64,000 nt of DNA from Longimycelium tulufanense (lineage in GTDB: Bacteria > Actinomycetota > Actinomycetes > Mycobacteriales > Pseudonocardiaceae), in assembly GCF_014645795.1 (NCBI RefSeq), contig NZ_BMMK01000012.1:68118-132117 (forward strand), written 5' to 3'. Shown here piece by piece: positions 1 through 8,440 of the stretch. The notes beneath the pieces are model-generated. The model was not told the origin of the DNA. It made no database searches and was given only the letters and a program-made list of their open reading frames with translations. The position numbers and the translations under genes are program-made. The first letter of the stretch is position 1, and every line of letters begins with the position of its first letter.

Positions 1-24
1 CCGGTGTCCCGCCCGCAGGTGTCC

Positions 25-2319
25 TCAGTGGACGGTGACACGGGCGCGGAGCTGTTTCGCCGCGACCACCATGTTCCGCAGGGCAGGCTCCACTTCGGCG
101 TAGCCGCGGGTCTTCAGTCCACAGTCCGGGTTGACCCACACCCGGTGCGGGCCGACCACCTCGATCACCTGGCGGAGCTGGGCCACGATCTCCGCCACGT
201 CGGGCACGCGTGGCGAATGGATGTCGTACACGCCCGGGCCGATCTGCCGGCGGTACCCGCCCAGATCCTTGACCAGACTCATCCCCGAGCGGGCCGCCTC
301 CACCGTGGTGACGTCCGCGTCGAGGTCGTCGATCGCGGCCACGATCTCGCCGAACTCCGAGTAGCACATGTGGGTGTGGATCTGGGTGGTGTCGGCCACC
401 CCGCTGGTGGCCAGGCGGAAGGCGCCCACCGCCCAGCCCAGGTACCCGGCCTGCTGGTCCCGCCGCAACGGCAGTCCCTCACGGAGTGCGGGTTCGTCGA
501 CCTGGATCACCCGGATGCCGGCCGCCTCGAGGTCGGCCACCTCGTCCCGCAACGCGAGCGCGATCTGCCGTGCGGTGGCCTCGTGCGGCTGGTCGTCGCG
601 CACGAACGACCACAGCAGCATCGTCACCGGCCCGGTCAGCATCCCCTTCACCGGCCGGTCGGTGCGGCTCTGCGCGTACCGGGTCCACTCCACCGTGATC
701 GGCTCCGGGCGATGCACATCCCCGAAGATGATCGGCGGGCGCACGCACCGTGTGCCGTAGGACTGCACCCAACCGTGCTCGGTGGAGGCGAACCCGACGA
801 GGCGCTCTGCGAAGAACTGCACCATGTCGTTGCGTTCCGGCTCACCATGCACCAGCACGTCCAACCCCACGCGTCGCTGGAGCTCCAGCACGTGGTCGAT
901 CTCCGCGTGCATGCGGCGCTCGTACTCCTGCGGCTCGATACGACCGGAGCGGAACGCCGAACGTGTCCGGCGAATCTCCTTGGTCTGGGGGAAGGAACCG
1001 ATCGTGGTGGTGGGAAGCTCCGGCAGTCCCAGCGACTCGCGTTGCAGCCTGGCGCGCTCTTCGTGCGGTGTCGCACGACGGCTGTCTTCCGGTCGCAGGG
1101 CCGCAAGCCGTTCCCGCACCTCGGGCACGACCGACCAGGTGGCGTTGCGCCGTGTACGCAAGGCAGCGTCGTTGTCGGAGAGTTCCCCACCCACCACGGC
1201 CGCGCCCTCGCCCAGGGCCCGCGCCAGGATGATGACCTCGTCCACCTTCTGCCGGGCGAATGCCAGCCAGGGGCGCAACAGCGGGTCGAGGCCGGTAGGG
1301 GCACCGGTCAGTTCCAGCTCGAGGTCCAGGGGGACGTGCAACAGCGAGCACGAGGTACTCACCACCAGTTCCCGGCACAGCCCGAGCAGGGGCACGCATC
1401 GCGACAGCGTTGCGCGCAGGTCCGTCCGCCACACATTGCGGCCGTTGACCACACCGGCATAGAGGGTCTTGTTCCCCAACCCGCCCTGGTCGGTCAGCAG
1501 CGTCAGGTTCCGTTCCCCAGCAACCAGGTCGAGGGCCAGGCCGTCGACGGGTGTCCGTGCCAGTACACGCAGCGCGTCGCCGAGATCGCCGAAGTAGCTG
1601 GCGACAACGAGCTTGGGGCGGCGGGACAACGACCCCAGCCGGTCGTAGGCACGCTGGACCGCCGCAAGTTCGGTCTCGGTGCGGTCGGCAACCAGGGTCG
1701 GTTCGTCGAGCTGCACCCATTCCACTCCGGCATCGGCCAGCGTGGCGAGCAGTTCCGCGTACGGTTCCAGGAGTGCATCCAGCAGGTCCAGCGGACGGAA
1801 TTCGGGGCCGGCGCCGGTCTCGGGCTTACCCAGCAACAGCAAACTCACCGGGCCAAGAAGCACCGGCCGGGGCGTGACACCCAGCTGCCGTGCCTCGGCC
1901 ACCTCGCGGACGGGAGCGTCGTCGGCGAGCCGGAACGCGGTACCGGGGCCGAATTCGGGGACGACGTAGTGGTAGTTCGTGTCGAACCACTTGGTCATCT
2001 CCAGCGGCGCCACCTCGGCAGTGCCGCGGGCCATCGCGAAGGACGTGTCGAGCGCACCCCGGCCGAGCCGGCGGTACCGCTCGGGGACCGCGTCGAACAG
2101 CATCGCGGTGTCCAACACCTGGTCGTAGAAGGAAAACGTGCTCGAGGGGATCTCGCTCAACCCGGCGTCCCGGAGCTGCTCCCACACCGTGCGACGGAGC
2201 CGCGCACCCTCCGCGTGCAGCTCCCGTTCGCCCAGTTCCCCCGCCCAGTAACGCTCGACCGCGCGCTTGAGCTCCCGGCCCGGACCGATACGCGGGTAGC
2301 CGAGGACCGTTGACTTCAT
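25..2319 (-). CDS. metE: Cobalamin-independent methionine synthase MetE
   Basis: The 764-residue protein transfers the methyl group of 5-methyltetrahydropteroyl-triglutamate to homocysteine in the cytosol, the last step of methionine synthesis. Its length is normal for MetE. The N-terminus reads [20 protein letters not shown] as in the family. The zinc-site elements are visible in the C-terminal barrel: H650-x-C652 (THMCYSEF) and C733 ([11 protein letters not shown]). The ATG at 2319 is chosen because GAAGGAG lies just upstream and the family N-terminus begins there. The frame stays open further 5' only across the riboswitch leader. A cobalamin riboswitch precedes it, so expression should fall when B12 is plentiful and MetH can work. 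The coding sequence is complete, ending 24 bases from the window edge. Confidence 0.97.
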   Translation of the reverse strand: MKSTVLGYPRIGPGRELKRAVERYWAGELGERELHAEGARLRRTVWEQLRDAGLSEIPSSTFSFYDQVLDTAMLFDAVPERYRRLGRGALDTSFAMARGTAEVAPLEMTKWFDTNYHYVVPEFGPGTAFRLADDAPVREVAEARQLGVTPRPVLLGPVSLLLLGKPETGAGPEFRPLDLLDALLEPYAELLATLADAGVEWVQLDEPTLVADRTETELAAVQRAYDRLGSLSRRPKLVVASYFGDLGDALRVLARTPVDGLALDLVAGERNLTLLTDQGGLGNKTLYAGVVNGRNVWRTDLRATLSRCVPLLGLCRELVVSTSCSLLHVPLDLELELTGAPTGLDPLLRPWLAFARQKVDEVIILARALGEGAAVVGGELSDNDAALRTRRNATWSVVPEVRERLAALRPEDSRRATPHEERARLQRESLGLPELPTTTIGSFPQTKEIRRTRSAFRSGRIEPQEYERRMHAEIDHVLELQRRVGLDVLVHGEPERNDMVQFFAERLVGFASTEHGWVQSYGTRCVRPPIIFGDVHRPEPITVEWTRYAQSRTDRPVKGMLTGPVTMLLWSFVRDDQPHEATARQIALALRDEVADLEAAGIRVIQVDEPALREGLPLRRDQQAGYLGWAVGAFRLATSGVADTTQIHTHMCYSEFGEIVAAIDDLDADVTTVEAARSGMSLVKDLGGYRRQIGPGVYDIHSPRVPDVAEIVAQLRQVIEVVGPHRVWVNPDCGLKTRGYAEVEPALRNMVVAAKQLRARVTVH

Positions 2320-2444
2320 GGCGCTCCTTCCCTCCGAGGCCGTGCCATCGCGTCCAGGGCCGTGTGGAGGGGTCGCCAGGTGGGGTGGCTTCCCGGTCCC
2401 GCGCCCTCCCCCGAGGCCGTGGACGTCCGCGCACCGGCGGTACG

Positions 2445-2625
2445 CGGGCGACCGGCAGGTCTTCGGACTCGCGGGCGGGGCCGGCGTTCGCCGGCCGGTC
2501 CTACTGGCCGTCGCTTCCCAGACGCGCACGCGTCCAGTGCTCGGATGACGGCGGTCGTTCCCGCTCACCGCTGCGGGGCAGTCCCGGATTCGCACCGGGT
2601 TCCCTCTTGCGACGCCCGACCTGGC
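2445..2625 (-). promoter_or_regulatory. Cobalamin (B12) riboswitch in the metE leader
   Basis: Read on the minus strand, the leader contains the conserved cobalamin aptamer blocks in order: GGTGCGAATCCGGGACTGCC, then CCCGCAGCGGTGAG, GGGAACGACCGCCGTCA, the TGGGAAGCGACGGCCAGTAGG core, and a closing GAGTCCGAAGACCTGCC. The last block ends about 130 bases before the metE start codon. Placement upstream of the B12-independent enzyme matches the known actinobacterial arrangement, where adenosyl- or methylcobalamin represses metE. Boundaries are approximate. The remaining leader to metE is G/C-rich and may hold the expression platform, but I could not assign a specific terminator or anti-RBS helix. 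Confidence 0.93.
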
Positions 2626-2746
2626 TGGCCGGGCGAACCGGTCACCTGATCGACCCTACCCACCGCGGCGGGAGCCGCCACCCGCGGCACAGAGCGGTGC
2701 CAGGACGTGGGACGACGCAGGGCAGAGGTTGACAGGTTCCCGGCGC

Positions 2747-3199
2747 TCAGCGCCGGCAGAGCCGGCGGATCCGTTCGGCGTGCGCGGGATAGCGTGTGGC
2801 GAGGTCCTCGGTGCGGCCAAACTCCACGATGTCGTCGTGGTAGGGCGGGGCCATGAAGGTGCCCAGCAGGCTCCAGGCCCCGGTGGTCTCGGTGGCCTGC
2901 CAGGTGTGGGCGGGCACGGCGACCTGGGGCCGGTGACCGGCGACGGGGTTCGGGCCGAGCACCGGGCGCTCGACCCTGCCGTCCGGGTGGAGCAGGAGCA
3001 TGCGGGCCGGCGCGCCGGCGTGGTAGGCGAACACCTCGGGGTGGGTGAGCCGGTGCATGCCGGAGAAGTCGGGCGCGGCGATGAGGTAGTAGATGGCCGA
3101 GCCGTTGTCGTCCCGCCAGGTCTCCGCGAAGTGCCCGCCCTCGACGGGCAGTGGCTGCAGGCCGAGCGCGGCGACGAGGGCGGCCGCTTCCGGGTGCAT
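2747..3199 (-). CDS. DUF985 (Cupin_5) family protein
   Basis: A 150-residue single-domain cupin-like protein. It opens with LGLQPLPVEGGHFAETWRD and continues with AIYYLI and HRLTHPEVFAYHAGAP, the pattern of the DUF985/Cupin_5 family. These are beta-barrel proteins of uncertain function, sometimes annotated as sugar epimerase-like. The ATG at 3199 is used. A GTG at 3208 would overlap the TGA of the upstream SDR gene as GTGA, and it is an equally plausible coupled start three codons longer. The stop codon sits in the loop of a perfect 7-bp inverted repeat (2740-2756) that may help end the transcript before the metE riboswitch. Substrate is unknown. Confidence 0.82.
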   Translation of the reverse strand: MHPEAAALVAALGLQPLPVEGGHFAETWRDDNGSAIYYLIAAPDFSGMHRLTHPEVFAYHAGAPARMLLLHPDGRVERPVLGPNPVAGHRPQVAVPAHTWQATETTGAWSLLGTFMAPPYHDDIVEFGRTEDLATRYPAHAERIRRLCRR

Positions 3200-3204
3200 C
3201 GCGC

Positions 3205-3984
3205 TCACCAGGTGGGCCGGGCGGACACGCCGCCGTCGACGACCAGGTTCTGGCCGGTGATCCAGCCGGCCAGTGGCGAGGCGAGGAAGGCGCAGGCGTT
3301 GCCCACGTCCTCGGGTGTACCGAGTCGGCCGAGCGGCGCGGCGTCCACCCATCGGGCAACGCCGTCCGGCCATTCCTCGTCGAGCCCTTCGTGGCCGATC
3401 AGGCCGGGCGAGACCACGTTGACGCGGATGCCGTGCGGGGCGTACTCGAGCGCAGCGGCTCGCGCGTACATGAGCACGGCCGCTTTCGACGCGCTGTAGT
3501 GGGCGTGGTTGGGCGCGGGCTGGAGTGCTTCGATGGAGGCGATCGAGGTGATCGATCCGCCGTGCCCCTGGGAGATCAGCTGGCGGGCGACGGCCTGGGT
3601 GGTGAGGAAGGTGCTGTCGACGTTGCCGCCGAACATGTCCCGCCACTGACCGAATCCCATCTCCGGCAGTGGGCAGACCGGTTGCACGCCGGCGTTGTTC
3701 ACCAGCACGTCCACCCGGCCGAACTTCTCGACCACGGCCCGTACCAGCGCGTCGACATCGGCCGGGTCGCGCAGGTCGGCGCGCTCCCAGTCGGCCGCGC
3801 CGCCCGCGGAGCGGATCTCCTCGGCCAGCTTCCGCGCACTGTCCGCGCTGGACCAGTAGTGCGCCACCACGGCCGCACCGGCGGCGGCCAACCGGCGGGC
3901 GATGCCCCGGCCCACGTTGCCGCCCGCGCCGGTCACCAGGGCGACCAGGCCGGAAAGGTCGGGCAAGCCGGGAGATTCGGGCAT
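3205..3984 (-). CDS. Short-chain dehydrogenase/reductase (SDR)
   Basis: A 259-residue classical SDR, predicted to be a cytosolic NAD(P)-dependent oxidoreductase. The Rossmann motif TGAGGNVGRGIA lies near residues 16-27, followed by NNAGVQP, a catalytic Ser in ITSIASIEA, and YSASKAA containing the catalytic Tyr and Lys. The C-terminus ITGQNLVVDGG is the usual SDR ending. The ATG at 3984 has GGAGG at a suitable distance. It is upstream of, and probably cotranscribed with, the DUF985 cupin, whose start overlaps or abuts its stop. Nothing nearby defines the substrate. Confidence 0.93.
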   Translation of the reverse strand: MPESPGLPDLSGLVALVTGAGGNVGRGIARRLAAAGAAVVAHYWSSADSARKLAEEIRSAGGAADWERADLRDPADVDALVRAVVEKFGRVDVLVNNAGVQPVCPLPEMGFGQWRDMFGGNVDSTFLTTQAVARQLISQGHGGSITSIASIEALQPAPNHAHYSASKAAVLMYARAAALEYAPHGIRVNVVSPGLIGHEGLDEEWPDGVARWVDAAPLGRLGTPEDVGNACAFLASPLAGWITGQNLVVDGGVSARPTW

Positions 3985-4166
3985 GGTCGGCCTCCGTTCG
4001 ATGTCCCCGCGCTCACGGTGACACACACCGCGGGTGCCGGCATCACCTTGCGACAGCGGTCAACCGGAGATCAACACCGCCCAAACGGGTGACGTCATTA
4101 CGGATGCGCGGGCGACCGGCGGTGGTGATGATCGGGGAGGGCGTCGCGCCGAGTCGGAGGTGGGCC

Positions 4167-4325
4167 GTGGACACCGTGATCTTCCTCCTGCTGACGGCGG
4201 CGGTGGCGTTGTTGTTCTGGAGCGGTCGTCGCTGGGTGGTACTCACGGTATGGGCGGTGTCCCTCGTGTTGGCCCTGTTGCTTTTCGACCACCACGTGAC
4301 CAGCCCGCTGGACCTGAACTTCTAG
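4167..4325 (+). CDS. Small membrane protein, DUF5993 family
   Basis: A 52-residue protein with two hydrophobic segments (about residues 3-16 and 22-40) and the ending FDHHVTSPLDLNF. This matches the DUF5993 family of tiny membrane proteins commonly found next to DsbB homologues in actinobacteria. The GTG start at 4167 follows GGAGG with a 6-base gap. The dsbB-like gene begins 9 bases after its stop, so the two are almost certainly one transcript. A role as accessory or stabilising subunit of the DsbB-like protein is inferred from adjacency only. Confidence 0.82.
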   Translation: MDTVIFLLLTAAVALLFWSGRRWVVLTVWAVSLVLALLLFDHHVTSPLDLNF

Positions 4326-4334
4326 GGGCGGACG

Positions 4335-4916
4335 ATGCGGCGGCAGCTGGGTTTCTGGTTCTCGCACCTGGTCGTCCTCGCCTACACTGGCGTGCTGTTG
4401 GGTGGGTTCCTCGTCCAGTTCGGCCGATGGGAGTACCCGTGTCCGCTGTGCATGCTGCAGCGGGCGGCGATGGTGTTGTGTGCACTCGGCCCCGGCTACG
4501 TCATCGCCCGGGCCCGGCGTGGTGAGGTGACAGTCGCCGATCTCGCCACCGGTTACGGGATGAGCGTGGTCGCCGCCGTCGCGGGCGCGACGATCTCTGC
4601 GCGCCAGATCCTGTTGCACATCAAGCCACCCGATCCCGGTTACGGCGCTGCGGTCCTCGGGCTGCATCTGTACACGTGGGCGTTCATCACGTTCGTGGTG
4701 ATGTTGCTGGCCGCGGGTCTGGTTCTTCTCTTCGCCCGCGAACTCGCACCAGGTCGCGTCGAGTTCGGCTCGGTGTCCTGGGCGGTGCTCGGCCTGTTCG
4801 GTGTGATCGTCGCCGCGAACGCGGTGGCGGTCTTCGCCCTGGAAGGTTTCCACTGGGTCCTGCCCGACGACCCGGACCGCTACCAACTCTTTTACGACCT
4901 GGGCGTGCTTCCCTGA
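4335..4916 (+). CDS. dsbB: Disulfide bond formation protein B-like (DsbB family)
   Basis: A 193-residue integral membrane protein with four to five hydrophobic segments. The redox motif CPLC (C36/C39) follows the first transmembrane helix in PCPLCMLQRAAM, as in DsbB, which passes electrons from periplasmic thiol oxidases to quinone. The second periplasmic cysteine pair of classical DsbB is absent. The loop containing HIKPPDPGYG has no cysteine, and the only other one is C48 or C49 in a membrane segment. This resembles shorter DsbB/DsbI-type proteins. It is coupled to the DUF5993 gene. Membership of the family is firm, but the electron path is uncertain because of the missing pair. Confidence 0.87.
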   Translation: MRRQLGFWFSHLVVLAYTGVLLGGFLVQFGRWEYPCPLCMLQRAAMVLCALGPGYVIARARRGEVTVADLATGYGMSVVAAVAGATISARQILLHIKPPDPGYGAAVLGLHLYTWAFITFVVMLLAAGLVLLFARELAPGRVEFGSVSWAVLGLFGVIVAANAVAVFALEGFHWVLPDDPDRYQLFYDLGVLP

Positions 4917-5567
4917 CGTTCTCCTCGCGTGACGAGGATGCCCACGCTCCCGGCGCGGGACCTCGCCGCCGGGGTCGCTTCGGTGGGTTCGTGCTTCCTC
5001 CAGCGTGCGGTGCCCACGGAACGACGCAGAACGCGAAACTTCCACCGAAATGGTGATCGACTTGGGTCTGCTGGCGGAGCGTCACTGACGCTCCCCTCCT
5101 CGGCAGTCGGATGACAGGGCCAAACGCCGGGACGGCCGTCAACCATCCTGACTGTCGCCGACGACATGGAGCACCTGAACGGCCCAGCACGCGCTCACCA
5201 AACGGAATCATGTTCACGTTTCACCGAGTCATCTCGCATCGTGCGTTTGGCGTCACCAACCCCGGACGAGGTACGAACAGACAGCAGGTGGCGGTCAGGC
5301 GGTCGCTACCGCAAACGCAAGCAACATTGCGGTAGTCAGCAGGGGGTGGTCGACATGAGCGGGCGCCGGACTCAGGCACCGAGACCGCGTGCCTCCCGCT
5401 AGTCCCCCGGTCCTGCCCCTGCCCCTCCCCCGCCGTTTCTGCCACACAAGCACGCCAGTCCCCGATGTGCGGCACGGGGCTGCCGGCCTCGGGGTCCGGG
5501 GCGTGCCGAGAAGTGGCTGGCCGTCCGCTCGGGCGGTCCGACACCTTCGACCCACGCTGGAGCTCCC
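4917..5567 (+). other. Intergenic region before the GT2/GlxA-like operon
   Basis: No convincing coding sequence in 651 bases: no frame combines a ribosome site, high third-position GC and a recognisable protein. It should hold the promoter of the downstream glycan operon. The only clear structure is the inverted repeat at 5306-5335, listed separately. Confidence 0.6.
5306..5335. promoter_or_regulatory. Perfect 9-bp inverted repeat upstream of the glycan operon
   Basis: CTACCGCAA (5306-5314) and TTGCGGTAG (5327-5335) are exact inverse complements separated by 12 bases. It lies about 230 bases before the GT2 start. It could be a protein operator or an RNA hairpin. There is no T-run, so it is not a typical terminator of dsbB. 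Confidence 0.4.
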
Positions 5568-6803
5568 GTGATCCCTGCCGTAGTCATGCTGCTGTCTCTG
5601 GGCTTGTGCATCGCAGCGGCGCTGACCCTCTGGTGGATGTTGCACGCCTGGCGTACGCCGGAGACGCTGCAGTCGACCCGGTTCGCCGAGCCCGACGGCG
5701 ATCACCAGCTCACGTTCTCGCTCCTGGTGCCAGCACGGCACGAGGAACGTGTCCTGGAACACACGATCAAGCGATTACTTCAGTCGAGACATACCAACTT
5801 CCAGATTCTCATCATTGTCGGGCACGACGACCCCGGGACCGCAGCGGTCGCGCAACGCATGGCCGAAAGCCACCCCGACCGCGTCTCCGTGGTCGTGGAC
5901 GATCACGAGACCAAGAACAAGCCAAAGGCACTCAACACCGCCCTATCCCATTGCGAGGGCGACATCGTCGGTGTGTTCGACGCGGAGGACATCGTGCACC
6001 CCGACCTGCTCACCCATGTCGACCACGCGTTCCGGGCCACAGGCGCCGACGTGGTCCAGGGAGGTGTGCAGCTGGTGAACTTCCACTCCAGCTGGTACAG
6101 CCTGCGCAACTGCCTGGAGTACTTCTTCTGGTTCCGCAGCCGGCTCCACCTCCAGGCACAGAAGGGCTTCATCCCGCTCGGCGGCAACACCGTCTTCGTC
6201 CGCACCGACGTACTCCGCGAGGCCGGCGGCTGGGACCCGGGATGCCTGGCCGAGGACTGCGACCTGGGTGTCCGGTTGTCCAGCCGAGGCTGCAAGGTCG
6301 TCGTCGCATACGACTCCCTCCTGGTGACCCGGGAGGAGACCCCGGGCTCGGTGCGCGGCCTGTTCAAGCAACGCACCCGGTGGAACCAGGGGTTCCTCCA
6401 GGTGCTCCGGAAGGGAGACTGGCGCCGCCTGCCGTCGTTCCGACAACGCGTGCTCGCCCGGTACACGTTGTCCTCCCCCTTCGTCCAGGCGTTCACCGGA
6501 ATCGCGATACCGCTCGGGCTCGGGATCGCACTGTTCCTCGACGTTCCCGTGTCGGTCACGCTGGTCGCGTTCCTGCCCGTGGTCCCCACGCTGGCCACAC
6601 TGGCCTTCGAGGCGGTCGGGCTGCACGATTTCGGCAGCCAGTACGGCGTCCGGGTCCATGTCGTGCACTACCTCAAGCTCGTGCTCGGTGCGCCCCTGTA
6701 CATGGTCATCTTGGCTGCGGCGGCAATACGGGCGGTGTGGCGGGAGCGCACCGGCCGTACCGACTGGGAGCTGACCCGGCACGTCGGCGCGCACCTCAAC
6801 TGA
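5568..6803 (+). CDS. Membrane glycosyltransferase family 2, cellulose-synthase-like (CslA-type)
   Basis: A 411-residue processive-type GT2. An N-terminal membrane helix (residues 4-26) is followed by a cytosolic GT-A domain and about three C-terminal membrane segments. The catalytic motifs are in order: the metal/nucleotide site in DAED (D138-D141), the acceptor acidic pair in AEDCDLG (E229/D230), and QRTRW (Q268-W272), which is diagnostic of cellulose/chitin/hyaluronan synthases. The GTG start at 5568 has GGAG five bases upstream. It leads an operon with a GT39-like enzyme and a GlxA-like oxidase, recalling Streptomyces cslA-glxA. A beta-linked surface glycan is the inferred product. Sugar specificity cannot be read here. 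At 411 residues it is shorter than Streptomyces CslA. Confidence 0.88.
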   Translation: MIPAVVMLLSLGLCIAAALTLWWMLHAWRTPETLQSTRFAEPDGDHQLTFSLLVPARHEERVLEHTIKRLLQSRHTNFQILIIVGHDDPGTAAVAQRMAESHPDRVSVVVDDHETKNKPKALNTALSHCEGDIVGVFDAEDIVHPDLLTHVDHAFRATGADVVQGGVQLVNFHSSWYSLRNCLEYFFWFRSRLHLQAQKGFIPLGGNTVFVRTDVLREAGGWDPGCLAEDCDLGVRLSSRGCKVVVAYDSLLVTREETPGSVRGLFKQRTRWNQGFLQVLRKGDWRRLPSFRQRVLARYTLSSPFVQAFTGIAIPLGLGIALFLDVPVSVTLVAFLPVVPTLATLAFEAVGLHDFGSQYGVRVHVVHYLKLVLGAPLYMVILAAAAIRAVWRERTGRTDWELTRHVGAHLN

Positions 6804-6850
6804 CCGCGCCGCCCCGGCCCCGCCCGTCCCCCGGCTCCTTGGAGATCACG

Positions 6851-8440
6851 GTGACCGCTGTCCTCACCAAACCTTCGTCCACAAGACCCACCCCGCCCCC
6901 GAGACCCCGTCGCCGACCACGCTCCCCCAACGACACACTCCTCATCACCGCCCTGCTGGTTCTCTCCCTGCCGGCGCTGGCGTGGAACATCACACGTTTC
7001 CCCGGAATCGGCACCGATGAAGGCACCTACCTCGCCCAGGCATGGGCGGTCCGGGAAGGTGTCGGCCTGACGCACTACACGTACTGGTACGACCATCCTC
7101 CGCTCGGCTGGATCCAGCTCGCGTTGCTGTCCTGGCTGCCCGACCTGCTGGGCTCCGATGGGCTCGTGGTCGCCAACGGCAGGCTGGTCATGGTCGTCGT
7201 GGGTCTGGTCGCCAACGCGCTGCTGTACCTGCTGGCACGGCGGATGGCCCTGCCCAGATGGGCAGCGGCACTCGCCGTCATCGTCTTCACCTGGTCCCCG
7301 TTGGCTGTCGTGCTCCATCGACAGATCTACCTGGACAACGTGGCGGTCGTGTGGATACTCGCCGCTTTCGTGCTCGCGCTCTCTCCACGACGACACCTCT
7401 GGCATCACATCACGGCGGGTGCCTGCACGGCGGTGTCCCTGCTGTCGAAGGAGACGATGGCGGTTGCCGTTCCCGCGGTCCTGCTCGCACTCCGTCAGGG
7501 CACCCACCCCAGCACACGCAAGTTCTCCTTTGCCGGCTACTGCGCGGGCCTCGTGCTGGTCCTCGTCTTCTATCCACTCTATGCGCTGCTGAAAGGCGAG
7601 CTGTTCGCGGGCCAAGGCCACGTCTCCCTGTTGGGTGCGCTGCGCTTCCAGCTCGTCGGTCGTGCGGGATCCGGGAGCGTGTTCACCGAGGGAAGCGCGG
7701 CGCAGCAGACAGTCTCCATCTGGTTCCAGTACGACGCCGTGCTGATCATCGTCGGCCTTGTGGGGGCGGCCGTCGGTCTCGCCGTGCGACGGCTTCGCCC
7801 GGCGGCACTGGCCGCGGTGTTGCTCGTGCTGGTCGCGCTGCGTCCCAACGGCTACTTGCCAGCGATGTACGTGGTGCAGGCATTGCCATTTCTCGCTCTG
7901 TTGCTTGCCGGCACCGCTTTCCTGGTCACCGAGGTGGTGCGTAAGCGGTTGCTACGGTACCGGTCCCCATCGGTCAGGGTGGCTGGCGCCGCTCTGCTGT
8001 GCGGGGCAATGACGGCAGGCATCGCGATCACCCCCTCCTGGTACACGGCCAACGCCTCGACCTTCACATCGGCCGCCAATGACGACTACCTGGCAGCCGC
8101 CTCCTGGTTACGGAAGCACCCGCCTGCCGACCATGGTGAGCGCATCGTCGTCGACGACGCGCTCTGGCTTGATGCGGTACGTGCCGGCTACGCCCCCGGC
8201 CTGGGGGCGATCTGGTTCTACAAGCTGGACCTCGACCCCGCGGTGCGTGCGGCGCTCCCCGGCGGGTGGCAGGACCTCGATCTCGTGGTCTCCACCCCCA
8301 TGATGCGCGCCAACACCCGCGGCCTGCCCACTGTCACCGCGGCGCTGCAGCATTCCTACGTGATCGTCACGTTCGGCACCGGCCCGGACCGCGTCGAGAT
8401 CCGGCGTGTCCAACAGAACGAACGGAAAGGAGCGCGATGA
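6851..8440 (+). CDS. GT39-like polytopic glycosyltransferase (ArnT/PMT superfamily)
   Basis: A 529-residue membrane protein with a basic, proline-rich N-terminus and roughly ten to twelve hydrophobic segments. The first extracellular loop contains GTDEGTYLAQAW and THYTYWYDHPPLGW. The acidic residues and DHPPL pattern are typical of GT39/GT83-like enzymes that use polyprenyl-phosphate sugars. The last ~120 residues form a soluble domain. The GTG start at 6851 has GGAG six bases upstream, and the stop overlaps the oxidase start as ATGA. In context it probably adds or supplies a sugar to the GT2 product on the outer face of the membrane. The donor and acceptor are unknown. Confidence 0.85.
   Translation: MTAVLTKPSSTRPTPPPRPRRRPRSPNDTLLITALLVLSLPALAWNITRFPGIGTDEGTYLAQAWAVREGVGLTHYTYWYDHPPLGWIQLALLSWLPDLLGSDGLVVANGRLVMVVVGLVANALLYLLARRMALPRWAAALAVIVFTWSPLAVVLHRQIYLDNVAVVWILAAFVLALSPRRHLWHHITAGACTAVSLLSKETMAVAVPAVLLALRQGTHPSTRKFSFAGYCAGLVLVLVFYPLYALLKGELFAGQGHVSLLGALRFQLVGRAGSGSVFTEGSAAQQTVSIWFQYDAVLIIVGLVGAAVGLAVRRLRPAALAAVLLVLVALRPNGYLPAMYVVQALPFLALLLAGTAFLVTEVVRKRLLRYRSPSVRVAGAALLCGAMTAGIAITPSWYTANASTFTSAANDDYLAAASWLRKHPPADHGERIVVDDALWLDAVRAGYAPGLGAIWFYKLDLDPAVRAALPGGWQDLDLVVSTPMMRANTRGLPTVTAALQHSYVIVTFGTGPDRVEIRRVQQNERKGAR

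Noticed and set aside
4-2313. A 769-codon plus-strand open frame opposite metE.
   Set aside because: It is the complement of a clear MetE gene, has no family motifs and has no ribosome site; high GC keeps antisense frames open.
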